Shown piece after piece: positions 26,891-35,711 of a DNA stretch of 64,000 nt. The notes under the pieces are model-generated. The model had not been told where the DNA came from, did not search any database, and saw nothing but the letters and a program-made list of their open reading frames with translations. The stretch is from NCBI GenBank assembly GCA_038327195.1, contig JBBQKU010000006.1, positions 105,879-169,878 on the forward strand, read 5' to 3'. The position numbers and the translations under genes were made by a program. The DNA comes from UBA4416 sp038327195 (GTDB lineage Bacteria; Bacteroidota; Bacteroidia; B-17B0; Aurantibacillaceae). Every line of letters starts with the position of its first letter. Position 1 is the stretch's first letter.

Positions 26891-27937
26891 ATGGCATTAA
26901 ATTCTCAAAACATTGGCTCACCTCCCGGCACATTATTTTATAATGGTGAGGAACGAAACGAAGCTGTTAAGATAACATTAATTGAATTTAATGAATCTGA
27001 ATATTTTGAAGATGAATATTATGATTTAGAGGATTGTATATCTCATGTAAAACCAAACATGGTTAAATGGATAAATGTTGGCGGAATCCATAAACCAGAA
27101 TTAGTTGAACAGATTGGAAAAATTTACAACATACATCCGTTAACACTTGAAGATATTGTTCATATTGACCAACGTCCTAAGTTCGAAGATTACGATCATT
27201 ACGTTATTGCAATGATGAAAATGATTAGCTACTCAACTCAAGTAGATTCAGAACAATTAGCCATTATACTTTTAGATAATACTGTGATTTCTTTTCAAGA
27301 ACCACATGGTGGAGATGCATTTGATATTATTAGAAACCGACTGAGAACAGCTAAAGGAAGAGTCCGAAAATTAGGTGCAGATTATTTGGCTTATGCATTA
27401 ATGGATGCCGTTGTAGATTGTTATTTTACCTGTATTGAAAAAATAGGCGATAAGGTTGAAGAAATTGAAGAAGATATTATTAATGATTCAGATAAAAAAT
27501 CATTACTCGAACTTTATCATTTGAAACGTGAAATGATTTATTTACGAAAACAAGTTTGGCCACTTCGTGATATGATTAATAATATGATTCGGTCAGAAAC
27601 CCAATTGATTCATCCAACTACAGATATTTATTTGCGTGATTTAAGCGATCATGTGACGCGAATTATTGATACTGTTGAAACCTACAGAGATTTGTTATCG
27701 GGAATTATGGATATTTATTTGAGCACGAATGCAAATAAAATGAATGAAGTTATGAAGGTTTTAACAATCATGTCATCTATTTTTATTCCTGTCACATTTA
27801 TTGTTGGAGTGTATGGAATGAATTTTGAAAACATGCCCGAACTAAAATCACAAAGTGGATATTATATTGTTTGGGGAATTATGATTTCAATAATAGGAGG
27901 CTTACTATTTTATTTTAAGAAGAAGAAGTGGATGTAA
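26891..27937 (+). CDS. corA: CorA-family magnesium/cobalt transporter
   Basis: 348 residues. A long cytoplasmic N-terminal domain (1-285) leads into two C-terminal membrane helices; the GMN selectivity motif is visible as YGMNFENMP just after the first helix, and the lysine-rich tail (KKKKWM) is typical. It forms a pentameric Mg2+ channel in the inner membrane. Follows the aspartate kinase by 24 bases, possibly co-transcribed. Convergent with the 27952 gene. Confidence 0.93.
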   Translation: MALNSQNIGSPPGTLFYNGEERNEAVKITLIEFNESEYFEDEYYDLEDCISHVKPNMVKWINVGGIHKPELVEQIGKIYNIHPLTLEDIVHIDQRPKFEDYDHYVIAMMKMISYSTQVDSEQLAIILLDNTVISFQEPHGGDAFDIIRNRLRTAKGRVRKLGADYLAYALMDAVVDCYFTCIEKIGDKVEEIEEDIINDSDKKSLLELYHLKREMIYLRKQVWPLRDMINNMIRSETQLIHPTTDIYLRDLSDHVTRIIDTVETYRDLLSGIMDIYLSTNANKMNEVMKVLTIMSSIFIPVTFIVGVYGMNFENMPELKSQSGYYIVWGIMISIIGGLLFYFKKKKWM

Positions 27938-27951
27938 TCAATAGTAGGTAT

Positions 27952-28902
27952 CTATTGACTTAAATTATAATAAAAACGTAATCCAAATCCATTTTGCAAC
28001 CTAAATTTAGGATTATAACCAATACTAATTCTATCATAAGATGGACTGTATAATAATTGAACAGTGTATTTAGGATTAATAGTTAGATGAAGACCAGCGC
28101 CAGCAAATGCGCCTATTCCAGCACCAACTAAATATTTAGCGCTATAATAATTATAAGGTACTTGCCCATAAACACTCATTAAATCTATTGTAAAGTTATT
28201 AGCGCCATTAAATAAATCACTAGTTAAATAAGCTATGTTTTTTTGTGCTTTCGAAAAAACAATATTTAAACCACCTTCAACCATAAAGTTTAATTTTTGA
28301 TTGTTCCCAATAATTCTTTGATAACCTAATTGCATCATGAGTCTTTGTTCAGCCCCAGTAATAGTAAATTGATTTTGTTTTGCTTGACTTTGAAAACCAT
28401 TACTCGTAGTAGTTGAACTAATTGTAAATTTTCCATTCACAATGAGTTTCGATGCATTAATATTAAAAGTAATGTTTGTTTTTTTATCAACTTGGTAACG
28501 TGTGTTTAAGCCAACCAAATAAGTTGTAGTATATCTTAAATTAATTGGCATATCAAGCTCGTTAAAATACCAATCTTTATGATCTACATTTAATAGTTGA
28601 GCAATTTTATCAACACCCGTATAACCACCACCATAAACATTTACTATTTGGTTATATAACAAACTATTTGCAAATGTATTTCGTTGGCCGTTTTCATCAA
28701 AGCCATAACCATCATATAAGTTTGCAGTATTATTATTTGCCCAAAAAGCACCTACATAAATACCAGCATGAAATCCTTTATGTCTTATGGTTGTATTAGA
28801 ATTATCCACTATGTCAGGATCTTTTTCTTGACAAAAATAAGGACTGCTTAATAGAATTAAGAATAATTGAAGGATTAGGTTAAAGTTTAATTTCACATTC
28901 AA
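27952..28902 (-). CDS. Probable outer-membrane beta-barrel protein
   Basis: 316 residues, unassigned. A signal peptide (hydrophobic LILQLFLILLSS, cleavage near YFCQ) is followed by a Gly/Asn/Tyr-rich chain with alternating amphipathic strands such as YQVDKKTNITFNINAS and a C-terminus in Tyr-Tyr-Asn-Leu-Ser-Gln, the end signature of barrels. It resembles OmpA-/PorT-like barrel proteins of Bacteroidota but no specific match was recognised. It lies downstream of the ECF sigma factor on the same strand with a 50-base gap, so the sigma factor may transcribe it. Confidence 0.65.
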   Translation of the reverse strand: MNVKLNFNLILQLFLILLSSPYFCQEKDPDIVDNSNTTIRHKGFHAGIYVGAFWANNNTANLYDGYGFDENGQRNTFANSLLYNQIVNVYGGGYTGVDKIAQLLNVDHKDWYFNELDMPINLRYTTTYLVGLNTRYQVDKKTNITFNINASKLIVNGKFTISSTTTSNGFQSQAKQNQFTITGAEQRLMMQLGYQRIIGNNQKLNFMVEGGLNIVFSKAQKNIAYLTSDLFNGANNFTIDLMSVYGQVPYNYYSAKYLVGAGIGAFAGAGLHLTINPKYTVQLLYSPSYDRISIGYNPKFRLQNGFGLRFYYNLSQ

Positions 28903-28952
28903 ATTTAGAAATTTTTAAAGGCGAAGTAAAATTATTTGTAATAAAAAAGTAA

Positions 28953-29453
28953 TTATGATCTTGAAATGGACGACATCAATATTTTACGAGCTAAAAATAT
29001 TCTACTTTTAATTGTTCCTAATGGCAGATTCATTTCTGAAGCAATTTCCTCATATTTAAAACCACAGTAATATTTTGCAAAAGGTATTTTATATTGATCT
29101 TCTAAGTTTTCAATTTTTTTAATAATATCTTTTGCTGCCAATCTTGATTCGGTAATATCTTGATAATTATTTTTCCAAGCTCTTGCCATGGCAACATCAG
29201 AGTTGGTTTGCATAATTTGTTTTGTTCTTACCGATCTTCTGTAAGAATTAATAAACGTGTTTTTCATGATTGTAAATAACCACGCTCTAAAATTTGTGCT
29301 ATCCTCAAACTTGTCTTTGTAGGTAATTGCTTTTACAAATGTATCTTGTAATAAATCTAGCGCATCGTCTGTGTTGCGTGTTAAACTCATTGCAAAATTG
29401 TTTAACGATTGTTTTTCATTAGTTAGTTTTGTATTAAATTCAATTGCTGTCAT
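28953..29453 (-). CDS. ECF-type RNA polymerase sigma factor
   Basis: 166 residues. Region 2 contains DDALDLLQDTFVKAITYKDKF and FRAWLFTIMKNTFINSYRR, and region 4 YEEIASEMNLPLGTIKSRIFLARKIL. There is no anti-sigma gene beside it. The sequence resembles the Bacteroidota sigma factors found next to B12-binding MerR proteins and carotenoid genes. Here the MerR partner is 17 kb away and no crt genes are in view, so the link is only a resemblance. The upstream region carries several TGTTTA/TAAACA elements and a -7 box. Confidence 0.88.
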   Translation of the reverse strand: MTAIEFNTKLTNEKQSLNNFAMSLTRNTDDALDLLQDTFVKAITYKDKFEDSTNFRAWLFTIMKNTFINSYRRSVRTKQIMQTNSDVAMARAWKNNYQDITESRLAAKDIIKKIENLEDQYKIPFAKYYCGFKYEEIASEMNLPLGTIKSRIFLARKILMSSISRS

Positions 29454-29725
29454 AATATTTTGTTTAATGTATTATTTAAATTGTTAAACAAATATATATA
29501 TTGTTTAATCAATAATGCTATTTGCTTAAACAAAATATTAAAAAAAGACATAATTATCTGATTATCAAAGGTTTAAATTTATTATTCAAGCGTATTTATC
29601 TGTTTATTTGAAATTTAAAAAACAATAATAGTTTTATCATTTTCGTTTCATAAGTTGTGAATACTAAATTGAAACTGTTTAAAATAAACAAAAGCATTTT
29701 ATTTACCTTCGAGAAAAATTAAAAC
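29454..29725. promoter_or_regulatory. Divergent intergenic region with TGTTTA/TAAACA repeats
   Basis: 272 bases between the sigma factor and lysS. It holds TGTTTA or its complement at 29461, 29485, 29502, 29527, 29601, 29676 and 29685. The first four alternate in orientation with regular spacing; the last two form a TGTTTA-AAA-TAAACA palindrome at 29676-29690. There is a minus-strand -7 box at 29489-29496 and a weak plus-strand box TACCTTCG at 29704-29711 before lysS. No gene is visible. Confidence 0.55.
29489..29496 (-). promoter_or_regulatory. -7 box (TATATTTG) for the ECF sigma gene
   Basis: On the minus strand this reads TATATTTG, an exact TAnnTTTG. It lies 35 bases from the ATG, and its edge overlaps the TAAACA element at 29485-29490. 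Confidence 0.55.
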
Positions 29726-31264
29726 ATGTCGCAAGAACTAAGTGAACAAGAAGAATTAAGAAGAGAAAAATTAGCTGAACTAAAAAAGTTAGGAATCGAC
29801 CCATATCCGGCCGAAGAATTTAAAGTAAATGTTTCTGCAAAAGATATAAAGGAAAATTACGAACGTGATAAATTAAATTATAAGGATATTAAAATTGCTG
29901 GTCGTATCATGAGTGTTCGTGATATGGGTAAAGCTGCATTTGCTGTAATACAAGATAGTACAGAACGAATTCAAATTTATGTTCGCCGTGATGATATTTG
30001 TCCCAACGAAGATGATAAGGTATTATATGATATCGTTTGGAAAAAGTTAATCGACTTAGGTGATATTATTGGATTAGAAGGGTATGTGTTTACTACTAAA
30101 ACTGGAGAAACTTCTATACACGTTACCTCTTTTAAAATTTTATGTAAATCATTAAAACCATTGCCTGTTGTAAAAACTGACGAAGAAGGAAAATCATTTG
30201 ATGAAGTAACTGACCCTGAATTCCGTTACCGTCAGCGCTATGTTGATTTAATTATTAATCCAAAAGTAAAAAAGACATTTGAGCAACGCACTAAAATTAT
30301 TTCCTCAATCCGTAATTTCTTAAATGATCATGGCGCATTAGAAGTTGATACTCCTGTTCTACAGTCCATTCCTGGTGGCGCAGCAGCACGTCCATTTCTT
30401 ACACATCATAACGCACTTGATATTCCTTTGTATTTGCGTATTGCAAACGAATTATATTTAAAACGATTAATAGTTGGTGGCTTTGATTGGGTGTATGAGT
30501 TTAGTCGTAATTTCCGTAATGAGGGAATGGATAGAACTCATAATCCTGAGTTTACAGTATTAGAATTTTATGCGGCCTATCGTGATTATTTTTGGATGAT
30601 GAATACCACAGAAAAATTATTAGAAAAAATTGCAGTTGATTTACATGGAACAACTGAATTAACTGTAGGAGATAAATCAATCAGTTTTGCACCACCGTTT
30701 AAACGTATCACTATTTTTGATGCTATTAAAGAAAACACAGGCATAGACGTTAGTAAAATGAACGAGGCTGAGTTAAGAACAGTTTGTAAATCCTTACATT
30801 TAGAAATAGATGAAACAATGGGTAAAGCAAAATTAATTGATACTTTATTCGGCGAAAAATGTGAAGGGAATTATATTCAACCAACTTTTATAACTGATTA
30901 TCCTGTTGAAATGAGCCCATTAACTAAAAAGCATAGAACAGAAGCTGGCCTTGTTGAACGCTTTGAGTTAATGATTAACGGAAAAGAAATAGCTAATGCA
31001 TATTCTGAATTAAATGACCCAATTGATCAACGAGAGCGTTTTGAAGAACAAGTTACTTTGATGGAACGCGGTGATGATGAAGCAATGTTTATTGATTATG
31101 ATTTTTTACGCGCATTAGAATATGGCATGCCACCAACTGCTGGTATTGGTTTTGGAATTGATAGATTATGTATGCTTTTAACAAATCAACCATCAATTCA
31201 AGATGTGTTGTTATTTCCTCAAATGCGACCTGAAGTTCAACATGTAATAACAGAAGAAATTTAA
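29726..31264 (+). CDS. lysS: Lysyl-tRNA synthetase, class II
   Basis: 512 residues. The N-terminal OB-fold anticodon-binding domain (about 55-155) is followed by the class II catalytic domain, with motif 2 FRNEGMDRTHNPEFT and motif 3 GIGFGIDRLCMLLTN near the C-terminus. A short insertion around residues 330-385 (SKMNEAELRTVCK) is seen in other Bacteroidota LysRS. Followed after 5 bases by a lipoprotein gene and then gmk. Confidence 0.96.
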   Translation: MSQELSEQEELRREKLAELKKLGIDPYPAEEFKVNVSAKDIKENYERDKLNYKDIKIAGRIMSVRDMGKAAFAVIQDSTERIQIYVRRDDICPNEDDKVLYDIVWKKLIDLGDIIGLEGYVFTTKTGETSIHVTSFKILCKSLKPLPVVKTDEEGKSFDEVTDPEFRYRQRYVDLIINPKVKKTFEQRTKIISSIRNFLNDHGALEVDTPVLQSIPGGAAARPFLTHHNALDIPLYLRIANELYLKRLIVGGFDWVYEFSRNFRNEGMDRTHNPEFTVLEFYAAYRDYFWMMNTTEKLLEKIAVDLHGTTELTVGDKSISFAPPFKRITIFDAIKENTGIDVSKMNEAELRTVCKSLHLEIDETMGKAKLIDTLFGEKCEGNYIQPTFITDYPVEMSPLTKKHRTEAGLVERFELMINGKEIANAYSELNDPIDQRERFEEQVTLMERGDDEAMFIDYDFLRALEYGMPPTAGIGFGIDRLCMLLTNQPSIQDVLLFPQMRPEVQHVITEEI

Positions 31265-31269
31265 AAAAT

Positions 31270-31803
31270 ATGCGCAAAACGTTTTACCTCTCAATTTTTT
31301 TAATTACACTTTGTTTAGTGTCTTGTAAAGATGAAGTTAAAGTTGTGGAACAAAAACCACGAATTTTTCCGGAATACAATATTGAATTAGATGAGATTAT
31401 TAGATCTAAGGAAGGTGTAATTCGTGGTGTTGATTTAAATTCTCAAGCCTCAATTATTACCAAAGCTGAAACAAAACAACCTTCAGAAGTGGGCTCAGAG
31501 TTTTTATATTTTGAATATTCAATCGATAGCATAACTAATTATTCGGTTACATATAATTTAAAAAACGACAGTTTAGATGAGGTAGAAGTACAAATAAATT
31601 GTAATGATTTAGATTTAAGTTCAAAACTATTTACTGATTTAAAAACATATTACGAAAAAAAATTACCTAACCCTACTGAAGATAAAGGGTATGTAGTTTA
31701 CAATTGTTTTGAAGGACAACGTAAACCTTTTGTAGTTTCGTTGACTGATAATAGCACGCCAGCACAAGGCATTATTAATTTAGTTATTTATAAAGACAAA
31801 TAA
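31270..31803 (+). CDS. Hypothetical lipoprotein
   Basis: 177 residues, no family recognised. The signal ITLCLVSC places the lipid-modified Cys at residue 19. The remainder is an acidic, soluble domain with beta-rich pattern (SITNYSVTYNLKNDSL, EVEVQINCND) and a Pro/Thr/Glu turn near 135; it most likely sits in the periplasm at the inner or outer membrane. Between lysS (5 bases) and gmk (30 bases) on the same strand, so co-transcribed, but no functional tie is indicated. Confidence 0.65.
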   Translation: MRKTFYLSIFLITLCLVSCKDEVKVVEQKPRIFPEYNIELDEIIRSKEGVIRGVDLNSQASIITKAETKQPSEVGSEFLYFEYSIDSITNYSVTYNLKNDSLDEVEVQINCNDLDLSSKLFTDLKTYYEKKLPNPTEDKGYVVYNCFEGQRKPFVVSLTDNSTPAQGIINLVIYKDK

Positions 31804-31833
31804 ATAAAGCTCAAAAATCTAAAAATTATTTTT

Positions 31834-32406
31834 ATGTCTAAAGGAAAACTTATTATATTTTCAGCACCTTCTGGCTCTGGTAAAACTACAATTGTAAGGC
31901 ATTTATTAAAAACATTTCCAGACCAATTAGAGTTTTCTATTTCAGCTACAAGCCGACCAAAACGTGGAGTGGAAGAGCATGGAAAAGATTACCATTATCT
32001 ATCCGTAGAAGAATTTAAACAAAAAATAGAAAATAAAGAATTTTTAGAATGGGAAGAAGTATATGCTGACACTCATTATGGAACATTGAGAAGTGAAGTA
32101 GATCGTATATGGGCAAAAGGAAAAAACGTGATATTTGATATTGACGTAGAAGGCGGATTAAATTTAAAAAATCTATTTGGCGATATTGCTTTATCTGTGT
32201 TTGTAATGCCACCAAGCATCAAAATATTAGAAGAACGTTTAAATACAAGAAGTACAGACAGTACAGAGAGTATTGCAAGGCGAGTTGCAAAAGCAGAAAA
32301 AGAAATTAAAACAGCTGATTTATTTGATACATTTATTTTAAATGAAGTGCTAGAAGAAGCTTTTGTTAAAGCAGAAAAATTAGTAAGTGATTTTTTATCA
32401 AAATAA
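31834..32406 (+). CDS. gmk: Guanylate kinase
   Basis: Converts GMP and ATP to GDP and ADP. 190 residues, normal length. P-loop APSGSGKTT near residue 11, GMP-binding SATSRPKRGVEEHGKDY, lid and LID-like segments (FDIDVEGGLNLK) and the RRVAKAEKE helix are all present. Follows the lipoprotein gene by 30 bases. Essential enzyme, single copy expected. Confidence 0.96.
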   Translation: MSKGKLIIFSAPSGSGKTTIVRHLLKTFPDQLEFSISATSRPKRGVEEHGKDYHYLSVEEFKQKIENKEFLEWEEVYADTHYGTLRSEVDRIWAKGKNVIFDIDVEGGLNLKNLFGDIALSVFVMPPSIKILEERLNTRSTDSTESIARRVAKAEKEIKTADLFDTFILNEVLEEAFVKAEKLVSDFLSK

Positions 32407-32480
32407 ATTGATTACACCATCGCGAGAAATCAGATATAAGCGGTGAATCATTTTCAATAATATTTGTATATTTTTAAAAT

Positions 32481-33140
32481 GTGATAAAACTTCAACAAAT
32501 TCGAAAAGCATATAAATTAAATAACACTTCATTCGAAGTTTTAAAAGGAATTGATTTACACATTAAGGAAGGTGAATTCGTTTCTATTATGGGTTCGTCT
32601 GGTTCTGGTAAATCCACATTGTTAAACATATTGGGTATTTTAGATAACTATGATTCTGGAACATATACTTTAAACAACACACTTATTAAGGATTTATCGC
32701 AAACTAAAGCTGCTATTCTTCGTAATCAGTTTTTGGGATTTGTATTTCAATCCTTTAATCTACTATCTTTTAAAAACGCAATGGAAAATGTTGCACTTCC
32801 ATTATATTATCAAAAAGTTTCTCGTAAAGAAAGAAATAAAAAAGCACTCGAATATTTAGATAAAGTTGGCTTATTAGATTGGGCTAATCATTTACCAAGT
32901 GAGCTAAGTGGTGGACAAAAACAGCGTGTAGCAATTGCGCGTTCACTAATTGCAAACCCAAAAGTAATTTTCGCTGATGAACCTACTGGAGCGCTTGATT
33001 CGCAAACCTCCATTGAAGTGATGGATATTTTTAAAGATATAAATAAACAGGGTAAAACTATTGTAATAGTAACTCATGAAAATGATATTGCTGAATTAAC
33101 AGATAGAACAATTCGATTAAAAGACGGACTAATAATTTAG
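32481..33140 (+). CDS. ABC transporter ATPase, MacB/LolD type (GTG start)
   Basis: 219 residues. Walker A GSSGSGKST, Q-loop FVFQSFNLL, signature LSGGQKQR, Walker B VIFADEPTGALD and the H-loop IVVTHE-like segment (IVIVTHENDIAEL) are all visible, as in the LolD/MacB class. The start codon is GTG: the ATG at 32479 is out of frame and immediately closed by TGA. Two permeases and an adaptor follow, making a tripartite-style exporter in which ATPase and permease are separate proteins. Confidence 0.92.
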   Translation: MIKLQQIRKAYKLNNTSFEVLKGIDLHIKEGEFVSIMGSSGSGKSTLLNILGILDNYDSGTYTLNNTLIKDLSQTKAAILRNQFLGFVFQSFNLLSFKNAMENVALPLYYQKVSRKERNKKALEYLDKVGLLDWANHLPSELSGGQKQRVAIARSLIANPKVIFADEPTGALDSQTSIEVMDIFKDINKQGKTIVIVTHENDIAELTDRTIRLKDGLII

Positions 33141-33178
33141 TTTTTTATAACCCAAAAATTACTATTCAAAACTAATAA

Positions 33179-34408
33179 ATGTTCGACCTAGATAAGTGGC
33201 AAGAAATATTAGGAACTATTAAAAAAAATAAACTTCGTACAATTCTTACGGCGTTGAGTGTTGCGTGGGGTATTTTTATTTTAATTATTTTATTAGGGGC
33301 GGGCCAAGGTTTGCGAAACGGTGTTCAAGAACAGTTTGCAAGAGATGCAATAAACAGTATAGAAGTTTGGCCTGGGGTTACTTCCATGCCTTATGAAGGA
33401 TATAAAACTGGAAGATTCATTCAACTTACAAATGATGATTATTATAATTTAAAAAACAATATAGTTGGTATAGATAAAGCAACAGCAAATTTTGATAATT
33501 GGAATTCACGAATAATATCCTACAAAAATGAACATGCTGGATTTATGGTTAGAGCTGTTGCTCCAGATCATATTTACCTCGAGCAGGCAAAACTTATTTC
33601 TGGAAGATTTATAAATGAAATTGATTTTAATGAATTCAGAAAAGTTGCTGCAATTGGTTTTCCTGTCAAAGAAACTTTATTTAAAGATGAAGACCCAATT
33701 GGAAAGTTTATCGATATTTCAGGAACAAAATATAAAGTTATTGGTGTATTTACCGATCCCGGAAAAGGTGATAGAGACAGGATTTATATCCCATTACTTA
33801 CCGCTCAAAGAGTATATAACGGAAAGAATCATGTAAATGCTTTATGGGTAAGCACAGGGAATTCTACCGCTGAACAAAGTGAGGCTATTGCCGAAAACAT
33901 AAGAAAAGTATTAGCAAAAAAATATCATTTTAGTATTGAAGACAAAAGTGCGATTGGTTTTCAAAATTATAATGTGGAATACAAACGTATTATGGGAATG
34001 CTTGACGGTATTAAATGGTTTATCTATTTTATCGGATCACTTACTCTGATTGCTGGTGTTGTAGGTATTAGTAATATTATGTTGATAGTAGTTAAAGAGC
34101 GTACAAAAGAAATTGGAATTCGAAAAGCACTTGGCGCATCCCCAGCATCCATCGTTTCACTTATCATACAAGAGTCAATTTTTATTACTTCCATTGCTGG
34201 TTATGTTGGTTTAATTTTAGGAATTGGTGTAATCGAACTTTTAAAATTTTTAAAAGTTGAAAGTGATTTTTTTAAACAACCTGATGTAGACTTATCAATT
34301 GCCCTCGTGTCGGTTGGTGCTATTGTTTTTGCAGGCGCTTTAGCGGGCTTGGTGCCAGCAATAAAGGCGGCTAAAGTGGAACCTATAACTGCTCTAAAAG
34401 AAGATTAA
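33179..34408 (+). CDS. MacB-like ABC permease (first of two)
   Basis: 409 residues in the MacB_PCD/FtsX layout: one N-terminal helix (about 18-40, LRTILTALSVAWGIFILII), a long periplasmic domain (40-275), and three C-terminal helices beginning with IYFIGSLTLIAGVVGISNIMLIVV, the KERTKEIGIRKALGA coupling segment and the final helix ending in KVEPITALKED. It has no ATPase domain of its own. It starts 38 bases after the ATPase gene, and its stop abuts the second permease (TAAATG). Confidence 0.92.
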   Translation: MFDLDKWQEILGTIKKNKLRTILTALSVAWGIFILIILLGAGQGLRNGVQEQFARDAINSIEVWPGVTSMPYEGYKTGRFIQLTNDDYYNLKNNIVGIDKATANFDNWNSRIISYKNEHAGFMVRAVAPDHIYLEQAKLISGRFINEIDFNEFRKVAAIGFPVKETLFKDEDPIGKFIDISGTKYKVIGVFTDPGKGDRDRIYIPLLTAQRVYNGKNHVNALWVSTGNSTAEQSEAIAENIRKVLAKKYHFSIEDKSAIGFQNYNVEYKRIMGMLDGIKWFIYFIGSLTLIAGVVGISNIMLIVVKERTKEIGIRKALGASPASIVSLIIQESIFITSIAGYVGLILGIGVIELLKFLKVESDFFKQPDVDLSIALVSVGAIVFAGALAGLVPAIKAAKVEPITALKED

Positions 34409-35662
34409 ATGATATTTGAGCGAGATAATTGGCAAGAAATATTTGCAACCATTCGTAAAAATAAATTACGGACTTTCTTAACTATGCTTGGTGTTTTTTG
34501 GGGAATATTTATGTTGGTTATTATGTTAGGTTCTGGCAATGGTCTGCGAAATGGTATTATGAAAGACTTTGGAGGTACTGCAACAAATAGTTTTTATATA
34601 TGGGCTCAAACAACTACAAAGGCTTATATGGGCATGAAGCCAGGCAGAAATTTTAATTATAATTTAGAAGATTTAGAAGCACTGAAACAAATTCCAGAAC
34701 TCGAAGTGGTTTCGCCAATGAATCAACTTGGAGGTTATGAAGGGGCAAATAATGTGGTGCGTGGTTTAAAATCCGTTGCTGCCGAAATTCAAGGTAACTT
34801 ACCAAATACAACTGAAATTGCTCAAGTAAAAATTGCTCAAGGTAGATTTATCAATAATAATGATGTTATCGAAAAACGAAAAATTTGTGTTATTGGCCCG
34901 CGTATTGCCGAAACGTTATATAAAAAAAACGAACTGGTTATAGGAACTTACATCAGAGTAAATGGAGTTTATTTTAAAGTAATAGGTGTAACAAAAATTG
35001 CTGCTGCTGGAGATGAAGGAAGACAACAAGCACAACGTGTAAATGTGCCGTTTAGCACATTTCAAAATGCATTTAATTTTGGAGATATTGTTGGTTGGTT
35101 TGCAATTAAATCTAGAGAAAATATTTCTGCCGAAATTTCAGAAAAAAAAGTAATGGAAATACTAAAGGCTCGGCATAAAATTGCACCAGATGATTTAAAG
35201 GCAATTGGGCATTTTAATTTAGAAGTGGAATACAATAAATTAAAGGGCTTGTTTATCGGTATTCAAGCTTTAATTTGGTTTGTTGGCATTGGAACTCTGT
35301 TAGCTGGTGTTATTGGTATTAGCAATATTATGCTTATTGTTGTAAAAGAACGTACAAAAGAAATTGGTGTAAAAAGAGCGCTTGGTGCTGTACCTTCTCA
35401 AATTATTGGACAAATTGTTATTGAGTCAGTTTTTCTAACTTCCATTGCCGGATATTTTGGATTAATATCTGGTATTTTTTTATTGGAAGGATTAAACTCG
35501 GCTATTGGTAATTCGGGCGAAATGTTTACGAATCCAACAGTCGATATTAACGTTGCACTAATAGCTTTGAGTATATTAATTGTAAGCGGAGCAATTGCTG
35601 GTTTAATTCCTGCAAGTAAAGCTATTGCAATTAAGCCAGTTGAAGCCTTAAGAAGTGAGTAA
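34409..35662 (+). CDS. MacB-like ABC permease (second of two)
   Basis: 417 residues, same layout as its neighbour: LRTFLTMLGVFWGIFMLVIML, periplasmic domain, then LIWFVGIGTLLAGVIGISNIMLIVVKERTKEIG and a closing AIKPVEALRSE. The two permeases are clearly paralogous, especially around the coupling helix, and probably form a heterodimer driven by the single ATPase. The ATG directly follows the previous stop. Confidence 0.92.
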   Translation: MIFERDNWQEIFATIRKNKLRTFLTMLGVFWGIFMLVIMLGSGNGLRNGIMKDFGGTATNSFYIWAQTTTKAYMGMKPGRNFNYNLEDLEALKQIPELEVVSPMNQLGGYEGANNVVRGLKSVAAEIQGNLPNTTEIAQVKIAQGRFINNNDVIEKRKICVIGPRIAETLYKKNELVIGTYIRVNGVYFKVIGVTKIAAAGDEGRQQAQRVNVPFSTFQNAFNFGDIVGWFAIKSRENISAEISEKKVMEILKARHKIAPDDLKAIGHFNLEVEYNKLKGLFIGIQALIWFVGIGTLLAGVIGISNIMLIVVKERTKEIGVKRALGAVPSQIIGQIVIESVFLTSIAGYFGLISGIFLLEGLNSAIGNSGEMFTNPTVDINVALIALSILIVSGAIAGLIPASKAIAIKPVEALRSE

Positions 35663-35711
35663 TAATAAAAACATAATTTAGATATTTAAAATAAAAACAC
35701 AAATCATCACT

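Noticed and set aside
32479..32484. ATG at 32479 as start of the ABC ATPase
   Set aside because: It reads ATG-TGA and is out of frame; GTG at 32481 is the only start matching the conserved N-terminus.
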